In this document: one piece after another, positions 1 through 7,616 of the stretch
How the letters are laid out: every line of letters starts with the position of its first letter
Numbering within the stretch: the first letter of the stretch is position 1
Source: Pseudomonas sp. SJZ079
GTDB taxonomy: Bacteria > Pseudomonadota > Gammaproteobacteria > Pseudomonadales > Pseudomonadaceae
Direction: 5' to 3'
NCBI RefSeq assembly: GCF_007993865.1
Contig: NZ_VIUH01000035.1
Location: 1 to 42,505 of the forward strand
DNA: 42,505 nucleotides
Program-made: the position numbers and the translations under genes
The notes under the pieces: model-generated
Databases searched by the model: none
The model's input: only the letters and a program-made list of their open reading frames with translations
Told to the model about the DNA's origin: nothing

Positions 1-141
1 GCTCATTTGGAACAACCAAACCGCGCTCCTCGTGCCTTGCCTCGCGCAAAAACAAGCTACGGCGCGGCCGCGAATGAAACGGCAACAGACCCTAGAGCAC
101 GCAGTTGCTAAACCAACTCGGCGCCGCGGGTAAAACCCCGT

Positions 142-202
142 AGGAGCCAGCTTGCTGGCGATCCAGCAACAGTCGCAGGCGATCGCCAGCAAGCTGGCTC
201 CT
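142..202. repeat. REP-type palindrome upstream of the PLP enzyme gene
   Basis: Two 22-base arms (142-163 and 181-202) are exact reverse complements, starting AGGAGCCAGCTTGCTGGCG, with a 17-base spacer. A second copy of the same arm is found at 19765. The shape and arm sequence fit the Pseudomonas REP family of intergenic palindromes, which can act as gyrase or IHF sites, mRNA stabilisers or IS targets. It lies about 50 bases before the start codon at 252, so it could also affect transcript structure there. Confidence 0.85.
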
Positions 203-251
203 GCACGCGGGTGGTATCAGCTGGCGATCTAATCACCTAAGGGAGTCCAAC

Positions 252-1409
252 ATGAGTGAATTCGAAACCCTGACCGTGCATGCCGGCTATGAACCGGACT
301 GGACCGGTGCGGTGATGCCGCCGATCTACGCCACCTCGACCTTTCGTCAGCAATCGCCCGGGGTGCATGCCGGCTACGAGTACGGGCGCAGCCAGAACCC
401 CACGCGCCAGGCCCTGGAGCGCGCCATCGCGGAACTCGAGGGTGGCAGCCAGGGCTATGCTTTTTCCTCCGGTCTGGCGGCCTGCGCCACGGTGCTGGAT
501 CTGCTGCCGGCGAACAGTCACATAGTCGCGGTGGATGACCTGTATGGCGGCACCTATCGCCTGTTCGAGCGGGTGCGCAAGCTCAGCGCCGGCCTGCAGG
601 TCAGCTATGTGCCGGCCGACGCCGATGCTGCGACCCTGGCCGCCGCAGTCAAACCCGAAACCCGGATGATCTGGGTCGAGACGCCGACCAACCCCACCCT
701 CAAGCTCTGTGACCTGGCCCAGGTCGGCCAGCTGGGGCGGGCGCGCGGCATCCTCACGGTGGCCGACAACACCTTCGCCTCACCCTACCTGCAACGGCCG
801 CTGGAGCACGGCTTCGACATCGTCGTGCATTCGGCTACCAAGTACCTTAACGGCCACTCCGACGTGATCGCCGGGCTGGTGACGGTGGCCGACCGACCGG
901 AGTTGGCCGAGCAGTTGGCGTTTCTGCATAACTCGGTGGGCAGCATTCTCGATCCGTTCTCCAGCTTCCTCTGCCTGCGCGGCATGCGCACCCTGGCGCT
1001 GCGCCTGCAACGGCATGTTGACAACGCCACCGAGCTGGCGGCCTGGCTGGAGCGCCAACCCCAGGTGGCGTCGGTGCTCTACCCCGGCCTGCCCAGTCAC
1101 CCGCAGCACGACTTGGCAGCGCGACAGATGCGTGGCTTTGGCGGCCTGATCACTATCTACCTGGCCACCGACGCCGAAGGCACCCGGCGTTTTCTCGAGG
1201 CCACCCAGCTGTTCACCCTGGCCGAGAGCCTGGGCGGGGTGGAAAGCCTGATTAGCCAACCGGCCAGGATGACCCACGCCTCGATCCCCGCGGAACGCCG
1301 CGCGCAGATCGGCATCAGCGACAACCTGGTACGGCTCTCGGTAGGCATCGAACATGTCGACGATCTGCGCCGCGATCTACAGCAGGCGTTAACCTTAATC
1401 CAGGGTTAG
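252..1409 (+). CDS. Cys/Met metabolism PLP-dependent enzyme (cystathionine gamma-synthase/lyase family)
   Basis: A 385-residue cytosolic enzyme of the trans-sulfuration fold-type I PLP family. The Schiff-base lysine is K197 in SATKYLNGHSDV, the cofactor-binding YEYGRSQNPTR lies at 42-52, and the D172-N-T-F substrate/cofactor loop is present. The length is typical for the family. The start at 252 is fixed by GGGAG at 241-245, six bases upstream. Family members interconvert cystathionine, homocysteine, cysteine and O-acyl-homoserine; sequence alone does not separate gamma-synthase from gamma-lyase or methionine gamma-lyase. In many pseudomonads such a gene pairs with cystathionine beta-synthase, but the partner would lie left of the window. 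The REP palindrome at 142-202 lies just upstream. Confidence 0.9.
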   Translation: MSEFETLTVHAGYEPDWTGAVMPPIYATSTFRQQSPGVHAGYEYGRSQNPTRQALERAIAELEGGSQGYAFSSGLAACATVLDLLPANSHIVAVDDLYGGTYRLFERVRKLSAGLQVSYVPADADAATLAAAVKPETRMIWVETPTNPTLKLCDLAQVGQLGRARGILTVADNTFASPYLQRPLEHGFDIVVHSATKYLNGHSDVIAGLVTVADRPELAEQLAFLHNSVGSILDPFSSFLCLRGMRTLALRLQRHVDNATELAAWLERQPQVASVLYPGLPSHPQHDLAARQMRGFGGLITIYLATDAEGTRRFLEATQLFTLAESLGGVESLISQPARMTHASIPAERRAQIGISDNLVRLSVGIEHVDDLRRDLQQALTLIQG

Positions 1410-1623
1410 CGGCGTACCGCGATAGGACTATTGGCCCCCGTATAGAGCAGCGCCACGCAAATAGACGGCCAGGCTCCAGGTCTTCGTTCGGGTGTTGACT
1501 TGACCGTTCCTCGGATACTGCTTGAACCCACTTGAATACAGCGAACGATGGGCCACGCTTACTGGACGTCCGGTAAGCCCGCCGGAGCATGCACCGTAAG
1601 TGATGAAACACTCGGAGCTGCTT

Positions 1624-2259
1624 ATGTCAGTCGCAAAGCTGTTGCTTTCGATTCTAGGCTTATCCCTGATCACTCTCAGCGCTGAAGCTAGGCTGGAGGT
1701 CGGGACGGTGGCCTTCTATTCAGATGGCGCGGTGGAGAAGTTAGTCGCTTATCAGGAGGGTAGAGCGGTCTGGGAGGACACCCGCAAACGTCGTTACATC
1801 TATGGAACCAACCCCCTCCTACCTGCAATTATCCGTGAAGACCGTCTGCGCCCCGCGAAGAGCTACTCAGCCAGGATCGATGCTTCCAATCCTGAGCGCT
1901 TGCTCGGAACCGCGGCCGGAACCTCCCAGCGCTTCGTCTTGATCCGCACCTATCGTAATGGTCGCAGCATTCGGCGGCAGTGGCGCTGCGAGTCGCTTGG
2001 CCGGAGCACGATGCCGCTGCAGTCTGAAGTCCTCGACGTGGATCGGTATGCCTGCACACGCCTCTCCTATACCAAAAGAAAGCGCGTTGTAGTTCGAGAA
2101 CAGCGAACGATCAGTTATTCGCCCGCTCTGCAGTTGAGCGTTTCGTTTGAGCGCAAGACCAAGAACTCAACCTCCAGCCGCGCATTGAAGCAGCTCCTAG
2201 CGCCCGAGCAAGTTAGCGCCACAAGGATCAGGCATATCCACCGCCAACTGGCGAAGTGA
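1624..2259 (+). CDS. Secreted protein of unknown function, first gene of the five-gene cluster
   Basis: A 211-residue protein with a Sec signal peptide: K5, a leucine-rich core 6-18, and a likely cut after A20-E-A22. The mature part is basic and beta-rich, with a pair of cysteines (WRCESLG and YACTRL) that could form a disulfide. I do not recognise a family. The in-frame GTG at 1600 is open too, but the ATG at 1624 has GGAG at 1614-1617 with six-base spacing and puts the signal peptide at the N-terminus, so I prefer it. The next gene begins seven bases after the stop, which suggests co-transcription. Base composition is less GC-rich than the flanking core genes, consistent with acquisition. 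Confidence 0.75.
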   Translation: MSVAKLLLSILGLSLITLSAEARLEVGTVAFYSDGAVEKLVAYQEGRAVWEDTRKRRYIYGTNPLLPAIIREDRLRPAKSYSARIDASNPERLLGTAAGTSQRFVLIRTYRNGRSIRRQWRCESLGRSTMPLQSEVLDVDRYACTRLSYTKRKRVVVREQRTISYSPALQLSVSFERKTKNSTSSRALKQLLAPEQVSATRIRHIHRQLAK

Positions 2260-2266
2260 GTAGCCC

Positions 2267-3322
2267 ATGAGCGATTCTTCCGCATCTCTGCTGAGTCGCC
2301 TGCACAAGGCCAAACAAAGTTATGTGACCCGCCACCTGCCGTTATCCGCATGCCACGCACTGGTGCCCATGCAGGGGGCAAACTTAGGCGATCTGCTGCT
2401 TGCCCGCGTGAAACGCATCAGGCAGCACGCCCGAATCGAGTTGCTCGATGGGCGTCGCGCCAACTTGTTTGTCGGTGACGAGTTGATTCTGGTTGCCGGC
2501 AATCGCTATGCCACGGATCAGTTCGAGGCCACGCTGCCCGCGGGAAACGCTGCTCATCTGGTGGCAGGCGGGGGCATAGCCGCCCAGGTCGTCAGCCGCC
2601 ATGTGCAGATCAAGCCGGCCACCGAAATCGAGATTATCGGCATGCTTGCCGACCAACATCGACAGGTATTGAACCTCAGTCGTTTTACCTCACTCGGCGC
2701 AGCGCCCAGTGAGACCAAGCGGGGCGCTATGCGCACCCTGCTGGTCGTGGGAACGGGTATGAACAGCGGCAAGACCACCCTGGCGAGTGCCCTGATTTCA
2801 ACGCTCAGTCGTCAGGCCTGTCGAGTCGTCGCGGCAAAGCTGACTGGAACCGGCTCAGGGCCGGATGTCTGGCGGTTTCGCGATGCCGGCGCGATTGCCG
2901 CATTGGACTTTACCGATGCCGGGCTGCCGGGCACCTGGCAGCAACCGACGGAGTTGTTGATTAGGATTACCAAACAGATTGTACAGGCGGCCTGCGAGCA
3001 CGAAGCGGGCTACCTGGTCCTTGAGCTCGCTGATGGAATTCTGCAGCAAGAGACCTATGCGCTGTTGGCGGATCGCGAGTTTCAATCGCTTTGCGATGCC
3101 TGCTTTGTCGCTGCCGACTGTGCGCCGGGTGCGCTGCTGCTGGTGCAGCAGCTGTCGTCGTGGAAACTGCCAGTGCTGGCGATCAGCGGGACACTGACCC
3201 AGGCGCCCCTGTTGATGGAGGAGGTCTGCGCTCGCACGGGGCTGCCCTGCCTGACGATGGATCAGATCTTCGATATCGGCACGATAAATGTCGCCCTTGG
3301 AGAACTGAGCCCTATTCGATGA
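2267..3322 (+). CDS. P-loop NTPase, BioD/MobB (DUF1611)-like C-terminal domain
   Basis: A 351-residue soluble protein in two parts. Residues 1-150 look beta-rich and are not recognised. From about 157 there is a P-loop domain: GTGMNSGKTT at 162-171 has the spacing of the dethiobiotin synthetase motif (GTDTxVGKT). It is followed by VVAAKLTGTGSG, and later by LVLELADG, where BioD, CobB and MobB have their second acidic motif. DUF1611-type proteins share this fold. The expected chemistry is ATP- or GTP-dependent activation of a carboxylate or amine, or cofactor handling; the substrate cannot be read. It ends in a four-base ATGA overlap with the ABC gene, so the two are translationally coupled. 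The ribosome binding site is weak, which fits coupling to the upstream gene. Confidence 0.7.
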   Translation: MSDSSASLLSRLHKAKQSYVTRHLPLSACHALVPMQGANLGDLLLARVKRIRQHARIELLDGRRANLFVGDELILVAGNRYATDQFEATLPAGNAAHLVAGGGIAAQVVSRHVQIKPATEIEIIGMLADQHRQVLNLSRFTSLGAAPSETKRGAMRTLLVVGTGMNSGKTTLASALISTLSRQACRVVAAKLTGTGSGPDVWRFRDAGAIAALDFTDAGLPGTWQQPTELLIRITKQIVQAACEHEAGYLVLELADGILQQETYALLADREFQSLCDACFVAADCAPGALLLVQQLSSWKLPVLAISGTLTQAPLLMEEVCARTGLPCLTMDQIFDIGTINVALGELSPIR

Positions 3323-4977
3323 GGAAATTGGCCGGAATTATCGATGATCAACGTTGGCGGGGTCTCATCGGGCTGGGCCTGATCGGTCTTGTTCAATCGC
3401 TGTCGCTATTGTTTTTCATCGTGCAGATTCGCAATCGGATCATGACCCAGCAAGGGCAGCTGATCCAGGTCTTGCTGCTGCTCGCCCCGCTGGTGCTGGT
3501 ACTGGCGTACGGGCGATATTTAGAGCGTACGGTGGCAGAAAGGGTGGCGCAGAGCTACATACACCAGGTGCGTAATCAGGTCTTCGGCCACTTCCTCCGT
3601 TTGCCCACTAAGGACGCCTTGCGGATTGGCCGCGGTAGCCTGTTGATGCGCTTGACCGGCGACCTCTTAGCCCTGCGCAATTGGCTCGTACTGGGCGTCG
3701 CGCCGGTCATGGTGCTGAGCATTTGGTTAGCCGTTGCATTGATTACCCTATGGGTCATCGACCCGCTGCTGGTTGCCGTGCTGACTGTGCTCAGTGTCCT
3801 CGCGCTCCCGGTGTATTGGCTCGGCGGTCGATACCTGTATCGCGCCAGCAGCAATACCCGCAAGCACCGCTCCCGTTTGATGAACTACGTGAATCAGCGT
3901 ATTGCTTCCGTGGCGCTGATCCAGTCGATGAATCAAACGGGCCGTGAGGAGCGCAACTTCCACCGGTTGAGCAACGAGATGCTCCGCTGGCAACTCAAGC
4001 GTGCGCGCGGGGGAGGGTTGCTGCGTGCCAGTACCGAGTTCATCAGCCTGATTCTGCTCGGGCTGCTCATCTTGGTTGGCCATTATCGAGTGCTGGCTAA
4101 TCAGCTTTCCGCGGATCAGTTCGTCCTGGTGATCGTCGTGGCGCTGTACCTGTTGCCGCAGTTACGCCGACTGGGACGTATCTACGAGTACTGGACGCAG
4201 TACCAACTGGCTCGCTCCAAGCTGGAACGCTTCCTGAGGCGAGCAACGGTAGCGGCGGGCGGCAAAAGGCTCAAATTGCCTACGGGTGCTCCGGTTTCAG
4301 TCGCGCTGTGCGTTACCTCAGGGCGCGCAGCTAAACTGGAACTGGATGCCCCAGCGGGTGCACGGGTCATCTTGTCGGGAGCGTCGGGCTCCGGCAAGAG
4401 TCGCTTGTTACGTGCTCTGGCAGGGATAGAGCCCATGTCTGACCTGCGCTGCATGATCGAAGCGATACAGCTCGAGGACCTGGCAACAAACGAGCGGCAG
4501 CGCCGGATTGTGCTGGTCAACGAACCGTCACTCTGGCAAACAACCATCAGGGCCAACCTGACCTATGGCATGCGTCGGGGTGGCCCGGAAGATATCGACA
4601 AGGCCATCAGCCTCTGTGGTCTGCGGGCGCTGGTCGAAGGTTTACCCAAGGGCTTGGACAGCCAGCTGGGCAGCAGGGGCGTCAACTTATCCAGCGTAGA
4701 AGAACTGCGCTTGATGCTCGCACGTGCACTCTTGAGGCGGCCATCGTTGCTGCTGATAGACCATCCCGCGTTGTCGAATCATGTCGAAGTCGATGAGCTG
4801 CTTAGCGGGCTCAGCGATTATTTCCCCGGCACTATTATCGTGACCCGCATAACCGACAATTATCCCAGTTGGGCGACCACCTGCTGGGTGTTACCACAGC
4901 CAATATTTGACAGTCAGAGCGAGACCTCAGTGGGGCATCGGACACAACGTCATGAGGTTAACTATGGCCAAGGTTGA
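3319..4977 (+). CDS. ABC half-transporter with a degenerate ATPase domain
   Basis: 552 residues after starting at the ATG overlapping the previous stop. The membrane domain is residues 1-300, with hydrophobic helices near 14-35, 48-65, 123-145, 148-168, 240-256 and 266-282, as in type IV (exporter-fold) half-transporters. The nucleotide-binding domain is 320-530. The Walker A is intact (GASGSGKS, 354-361), but the other motifs are not. The Q-loop has N401 (VNEPSLW), the signature reads LSSVE (457-461) instead of LSGGQ, Walker B is LLLIDHP with H482 where the catalytic glutamate belongs, and the switch histidine is absent (TIIVTR, 505-510). No second ABC subunit is nearby. It may bind ATP without efficient hydrolysis, or pair with a partner elsewhere. 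The substrate is unknown; the neighbours suggest export of a small modified molecule or peptide. Confidence 0.85.
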   Translation: MRKLAGIIDDQRWRGLIGLGLIGLVQSLSLLFFIVQIRNRIMTQQGQLIQVLLLLAPLVLVLAYGRYLERTVAERVAQSYIHQVRNQVFGHFLRLPTKDALRIGRGSLLMRLTGDLLALRNWLVLGVAPVMVLSIWLAVALITLWVIDPLLVAVLTVLSVLALPVYWLGGRYLYRASSNTRKHRSRLMNYVNQRIASVALIQSMNQTGREERNFHRLSNEMLRWQLKRARGGGLLRASTEFISLILLGLLILVGHYRVLANQLSADQFVLVIVVALYLLPQLRRLGRIYEYWTQYQLARSKLERFLRRATVAAGGKRLKLPTGAPVSVALCVTSGRAAKLELDAPAGARVILSGASGSGKSRLLRALAGIEPMSDLRCMIEAIQLEDLATNERQRRIVLVNEPSLWQTTIRANLTYGMRRGGPEDIDKAISLCGLRALVEGLPKGLDSQLGSRGVNLSSVEELRLMLARALLRRPSLLLIDHPALSNHVEVDELLSGLSDYFPGTIIVTRITDNYPSWATTCWVLPQPIFDSQSETSVGHRTQRHEVNYGQG

Positions 4978-5740
4978 GTGTTATCGCACGCGTGAACTGT
5001 CCGCGTGGTTCTATGAACCTCCCGCTCTCGTGGAGCCACAGAAGTTATTGGTCTGTATCCATGGCATCTCGAGAAACGCCAAGCAACAGCAAGAAGCTTT
5101 CAGCTCTACTGCCGACAGACTGGGTGTCCGCCTGCTCGCACCGGAGTTCAGCGAAGAGCGATTTCCCGGGTATCAGCGCCTGGACAATGCCCAGGGTTAT
5201 ACCCGTGCTGATCTTGCGCTGAATCGTATGCTGATCAGCCTCGCCGGCGATCTGCGTGAACAGGGCTGGACTCTGGATATGTTCGGTTATTCCGGAGGCG
5301 CCCAATTCTGTCACCGTTATGCGCTGTGCTATCCCGCTCGCGTGAGTAGTCTCGTGCTCGCGGGTGCCGGCTGGTACACCTTCCCGGAGCGTTCGGTGAA
5401 ATATCCGCGAGGGCTTGCAAACTGGCCTTCGATGCTACCGGGCCCGGCGCCCGTCAGGGTGATGAGCAAGATTCCCACGCTGGTATTAGTCGGTGATCAC
5501 GATACCGAGCGCGATGCCAGTTTGCGCAAGGGCGAGCGCATCGATGAGCAGCAGGGGCTGCACCGCCTGGCGCGCGCGCACAACTGGGTTGAGCGGTGGC
5601 GAGCGCTTGGCCATGCAACCAATCTGTACCTGCACGAGTTAAAAGGGGGCACGCATGACTTTGCCTTGTGCGTTACCCAGACCGATATGGTCGAGCGAAC
5701 TTTTCGCTTTCTAGCGCGGGGAAGGGAGTTGCCATCATGA
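4964..5740 (+). CDS. Alpha/beta hydrolase of the five-gene cluster
   Basis: A 258-residue alpha/beta-hydrolase without a signal peptide. The oxyanion strand is LLVCIHGIS (28-36), the nucleophile elbow is GYSGG with S110, the acid is in VGDHD (D178 or D180), and the histidine is in GGTHDF (H231). All three catalytic elements are therefore present. Of the possible starts, ATG 4964 is preceded by GAGG at 4954-4957 with six-base spacing; longer starts at 4907 (TTG) or 4952 have no such site. It overlaps the ABC gene by 14 bases and the lipoprotein gene by four. It could be an esterase, thioesterase or lactonase that processes the product of the cluster; the substrate is not deducible. Confidence 0.85.
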   Translation: MAKVECYRTRELSAWFYEPPALVEPQKLLVCIHGISRNAKQQQEAFSSTADRLGVRLLAPEFSEERFPGYQRLDNAQGYTRADLALNRMLISLAGDLREQGWTLDMFGYSGGAQFCHRYALCYPARVSSLVLAGAGWYTFPERSVKYPRGLANWPSMLPGPAPVRVMSKIPTLVLVGDHDTERDASLRKGERIDEQQGLHRLARAHNWVERWRALGHATNLYLHELKGGTHDFALCVTQTDMVERTFRFLARGRELPS

Positions 5741-6141
5741 GAAAATTACTTACGCTGCTTGCAGTTGCAGTCGTATTGTCAGGCTGCACGGGCCTCACTT
5801 CCCGCAGTATTGACGATCCACTGTTGCTCAATACTCAGGAGGTGACCACGGCGTTTTCAGGTCACACAGTCCGCTCTTACAATTTCGGGCGAAAAATCAA
5901 CACCCTGACCTACTACGATGCCAATGGAAGTGTGCTGCAGGAACGCTTTTGGGAAGTCAGGCGAGGGCGTTGGCATGTGATGCCCGATGGGCAGATTTGC
6001 CTTGTTTTCGATCAACCGACTTGCCGCTTCGTGGGGCGGGCGAGAGGCAACCTCTACAAATATCGGCGCAATGCGCAAGGGCAGTTGAAGGCCATCATAC
6101 GCTACGCAGATTTCACCGCGGGCAATGTAATTACACCCTGA
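5737..6141 (+). CDS. Small lipoprotein, last gene of the five-gene cluster
   Basis: A 134-residue protein starting at the ATG in the hydrolase stop (ATGA), with GAAGGGAG just upstream at 5721-5728. The signal peptide ends in the lipobox L14-S-G-C17. Residue +2 is threonine rather than aspartate, so outer-membrane sorting is expected. The mature part has the pattern TYYDANG...RGRWHVMPDGQICL with two later cysteines, reminiscent of small DUF995-like beta proteins, though I am not sure of that match. With the secreted first gene it places both ends of the operon product chain in the envelope. Confidence 0.8.
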   Translation: MRKLLTLLAVAVVLSGCTGLTSRSIDDPLLLNTQEVTTAFSGHTVRSYNFGRKINTLTYYDANGSVLQERFWEVRRGRWHVMPDGQICLVFDQPTCRFVGRARGNLYKYRRNAQGQLKAIIRYADFTAGNVITP

Positions 6142-6349
6142 TCGAGTTGGGTGGTATTTAGAGGCTGTAACAGGGCTCGCCTTGAAGACCGCCGTGGGCC
6201 AGCCGGAACGCTTGGCCCCCGTTGCGCGAACTGCAGAGTGGCCAGGGCGATAGCCCCCAACACAGGCCGGATATACGAATGCAACCGCACTGACGACAGG
6301 GCAGAAAAAGCATTACTCACCGCTTGCGGGGAGAGTCCATGTACCAGTT
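6142..6349. other. Non-coding strip between the lipoprotein gene and the cassette array
   Basis: About 210 bases with no convincing gene on either strand; the minus-strand reading frame 6102-6320 overlaps the lipoprotein gene and has no ribosome binding site. A short hairpin (CCGC AA GCGG) lies near 6319-6330. The strip marks the junction between the five-gene cluster and the cassette region and may hold the eroded far half of the second attC site. Confidence 0.4.
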
Positions 6350-6356
6350 GTTAGCT
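6333..6356 (-). other. Partial attC site of cassette 2 (R''/L'' half only)
   Basis: On the minus strand, AGCTAAC (6356-6350) follows directly on the MBL-like gene stop codon and is the exact complement of GTTAGCT, the first bases of the same cassette at 7083-7077. The following AACT and TGGACTC (plus-strand GAGTCCA 6333-6339 and AGTTGTTA 6346-6353) are shared with the complete attC at 7077-7141. The partner half (a GTTRRRY core with its L' box) is not seen downstream, so the site seems truncated. Confidence 0.6.
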
Positions 6357-7060
6357 TACGTGAACACATTATTAATTTCGACTTTAAGTAATTCTTTGGC
6401 GCCATTTCCAATGAGTGCGCCGTGTGCAGCAATGATGGCGTCAAAGTCGAGAGTTAAAAGGATTTCAAAATCTTTTTTAAGCGTCTTACCCTTTGGGGTT
6501 ACGCGTTTCAACCAAGGGCCACCAATATTTAGGCCTGTTTTGAAGCCTAATAACTTAAAGGCAAATTTCGTAAGCCACGAAAAATAACTCCAGTCAGAAT
6601 GATATTGGATGCTGTCAGTGGTTATTAATAGCTTGTGTTCTTTAATGAGGAGTGCTGCTTCTGGATAAGTGGCAGACTCGAAAATGAAAAATTCAGAATT
6701 CTCGATGGGGCCAGTAGTGTTTGGGTTGATGTCTCTTGTTGGGCTTGGCGATTTGTATGTTTCCTGACCTTTTTGAGCCCAAAGCTCACATTTATACCTA
6801 TTCAGGTAAAACTCATCGTCAAGGCCATGAAAGTCGCCAAGCCTAATTATTTTGCTCACCTTTCCAAGTAAATCCAAAGCAGCAAGACCTTCCTCGTTCA
6901 TGCGAACAGGATTGATTAATGTGATTTCTGAACCGCTTTGTAGAATGACCATATTTCTGTTCATTCTCATCCCTGGCCCCATCTTAATACTGCCATGCAG
7001 CAGAAACACTCCGGGGTATAGGCTTTGTATTTGGTCGTGTGGGTATGCTGGCGGATACAT
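6356..7060 (-). CDS. Metallo-beta-lactamase-fold-like protein (DUF4336-like), cassette 2
   Basis: A 234-residue soluble protein, AT-rich, with AAGGAAGAG just before its ATG. The order of motifs resembles MBL-fold proteins of the DUF4336 type: PGVFLLHG near the N-terminus, NMVILQSGSEITLINP (36-51), LGDFHGLDDEFY (74-85) where the HxHxDH metal motif would be, then LITTDSIQYHSD, and a C-terminal IIAAHG. Only some metal-binding histidines and aspartates remain, so a canonical dinuclear site is doubtful. It sits alone in its cassette, between the complete attC and the partial attC. Function unknown; a role in hydrolysing or sensing a small molecule is only an inference from the fold. Confidence 0.7.
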   Translation of the reverse strand: MYPPAYPHDQIQSLYPGVFLLHGSIKMGPGMRMNRNMVILQSGSEITLINPVRMNEEGLAALDLLGKVSKIIRLGDFHGLDDEFYLNRYKCELWAQKGQETYKSPSPTRDINPNTTGPIENSEFFIFESATYPEAALLIKEHKLLITTDSIQYHSDWSYFSWLTKFAFKLLGFKTGLNIGGPWLKRVTPKGKTLKKDFEILLTLDFDAIIAAHGALIGNGAKELLKVEINNVFT

Positions 7061-7076
7061 TACTCTTCCTTAAGTA

Positions 7077-7141
7077 AGCTAACGATTAAGCTAACAGGCG
7101 AGCAAAAGCGCAGCTTTTGCGAGTCCAGTGAGTTGTTATGT
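7077..7141 (-). other. attC recombination site of cassette 1
   Basis: A 65-base imperfect palindrome on the minus strand. It has R'' ACATAAC (7141-7135), then AACTCACTGGACTC, a perfect inner hairpin GCAAAAGC/GCTTTTGC (plus-strand arms 7102-7109 and 7113-7120), then GCTTAATC and R' GTTAGCT (7083-7077). The GCTTAA-then-GTT ending is usual for attC. AAGCTAAC occurs twice on the plus strand (7076-7083 and 7088-7095). Length and layout fit the 57-141 base range of known attC sites. The hairpin has no T-run, which argues against a simple terminator. Confidence 0.7.
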
Positions 7142-7142
7142 T

Positions 7143-7385
7143 TCATTTACGCTTGCCTGCCCAAACATTAAGAGCGTTTTTAATGTATTGACTGGGTTCA
7201 GGCATTGGGTGGCTTTTTCCAGGCTTGGTGTCTCGTTCATGCTTACGGAAATTTCGCTCGATTCTCTCCCAGTCTTTTGGGTGCAATTCTTTGAGCTTCT
7301 CAACGAATTCATCAGGCGAGAAATTTTCTCCTAAAGCGACAACTGTAGCTGCAATTTTTTCGTCTTTTTTGGTTGTGACTGTCAT
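7143..7385 (-). CDS. Small hypothetical protein, second gene of cassette 1
   Basis: 80 residues, charged and probably helical, rich in lysine and glutamate (for example FVEKLKELHPKDWERIERNF), with no signal peptide or membrane segment. AAGGA lies a few bases before the ATG. It starts 24 bases after the other small gene of the same cassette and its stop codon abuts the attC site, as expected for a cassette gene. I do not recognise a family. A two-gene cassette of small proteins could be a toxin-antitoxin pair, but nothing in either sequence proves it. Confidence 0.65.
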   Translation of the reverse strand: MTVTTKKDEKIAATVVALGENFSPDEFVEKLKELHPKDWERIERNFRKHERDTKPGKSHPMPEPSQYIKNALNVWAGKRK

Positions 7386-7409
7386 GGGAATTCCTTGGCA
7401 GTTGTCGGC

Positions 7410-7616
7410 CTATTCTTCTGTGCGAAATAATAGTGAGCCATCTAGTTTTCTGGCTTCATTGCTTTCATACACGCCAATGCATTTACATGGGATTTCTGTC
7501 GTATAGACTTCATCGCCATCTACGCGTAGCGCGATCTTTCCAGACATGCTGTAAAGGAATTCACCATCAAATGTTCCGATATGACTTCCCTTGGCATCAT
7601 ATGCTTGCTTATGCAC
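7410..7616 (-). CDS. Small beta-rich hypothetical protein, first gene of cassette 1
   Basis: 68 residues starting at a GTG, with AGGAG six bases upstream (plus-strand 7623-7627). The pattern YDAKGSHIGTFDGEFLYSMSGKI and a later DGDEVYTTE suggest short repeated beta hairpins with Y/F-D-G turns. No signal peptide. The start lies about 20 bases inside the cassette boundary at 7640, as is usual for integron cassettes. Unknown function. Confidence 0.65.
   Translation of the reverse strand: MHKQAYDAKGSHIGTFDGEFLYSMSGKIALRVDGDEVYTTEIPCKCIGVYESNEARKLDGSLLFRTEE

Noticed and set aside
7102..7120. Hairpin GCAAAAGC/GCTTTTGC as a terminator
   Set aside because: No T-run follows on either strand, and it is the core of the attC site with matching outer boxes.
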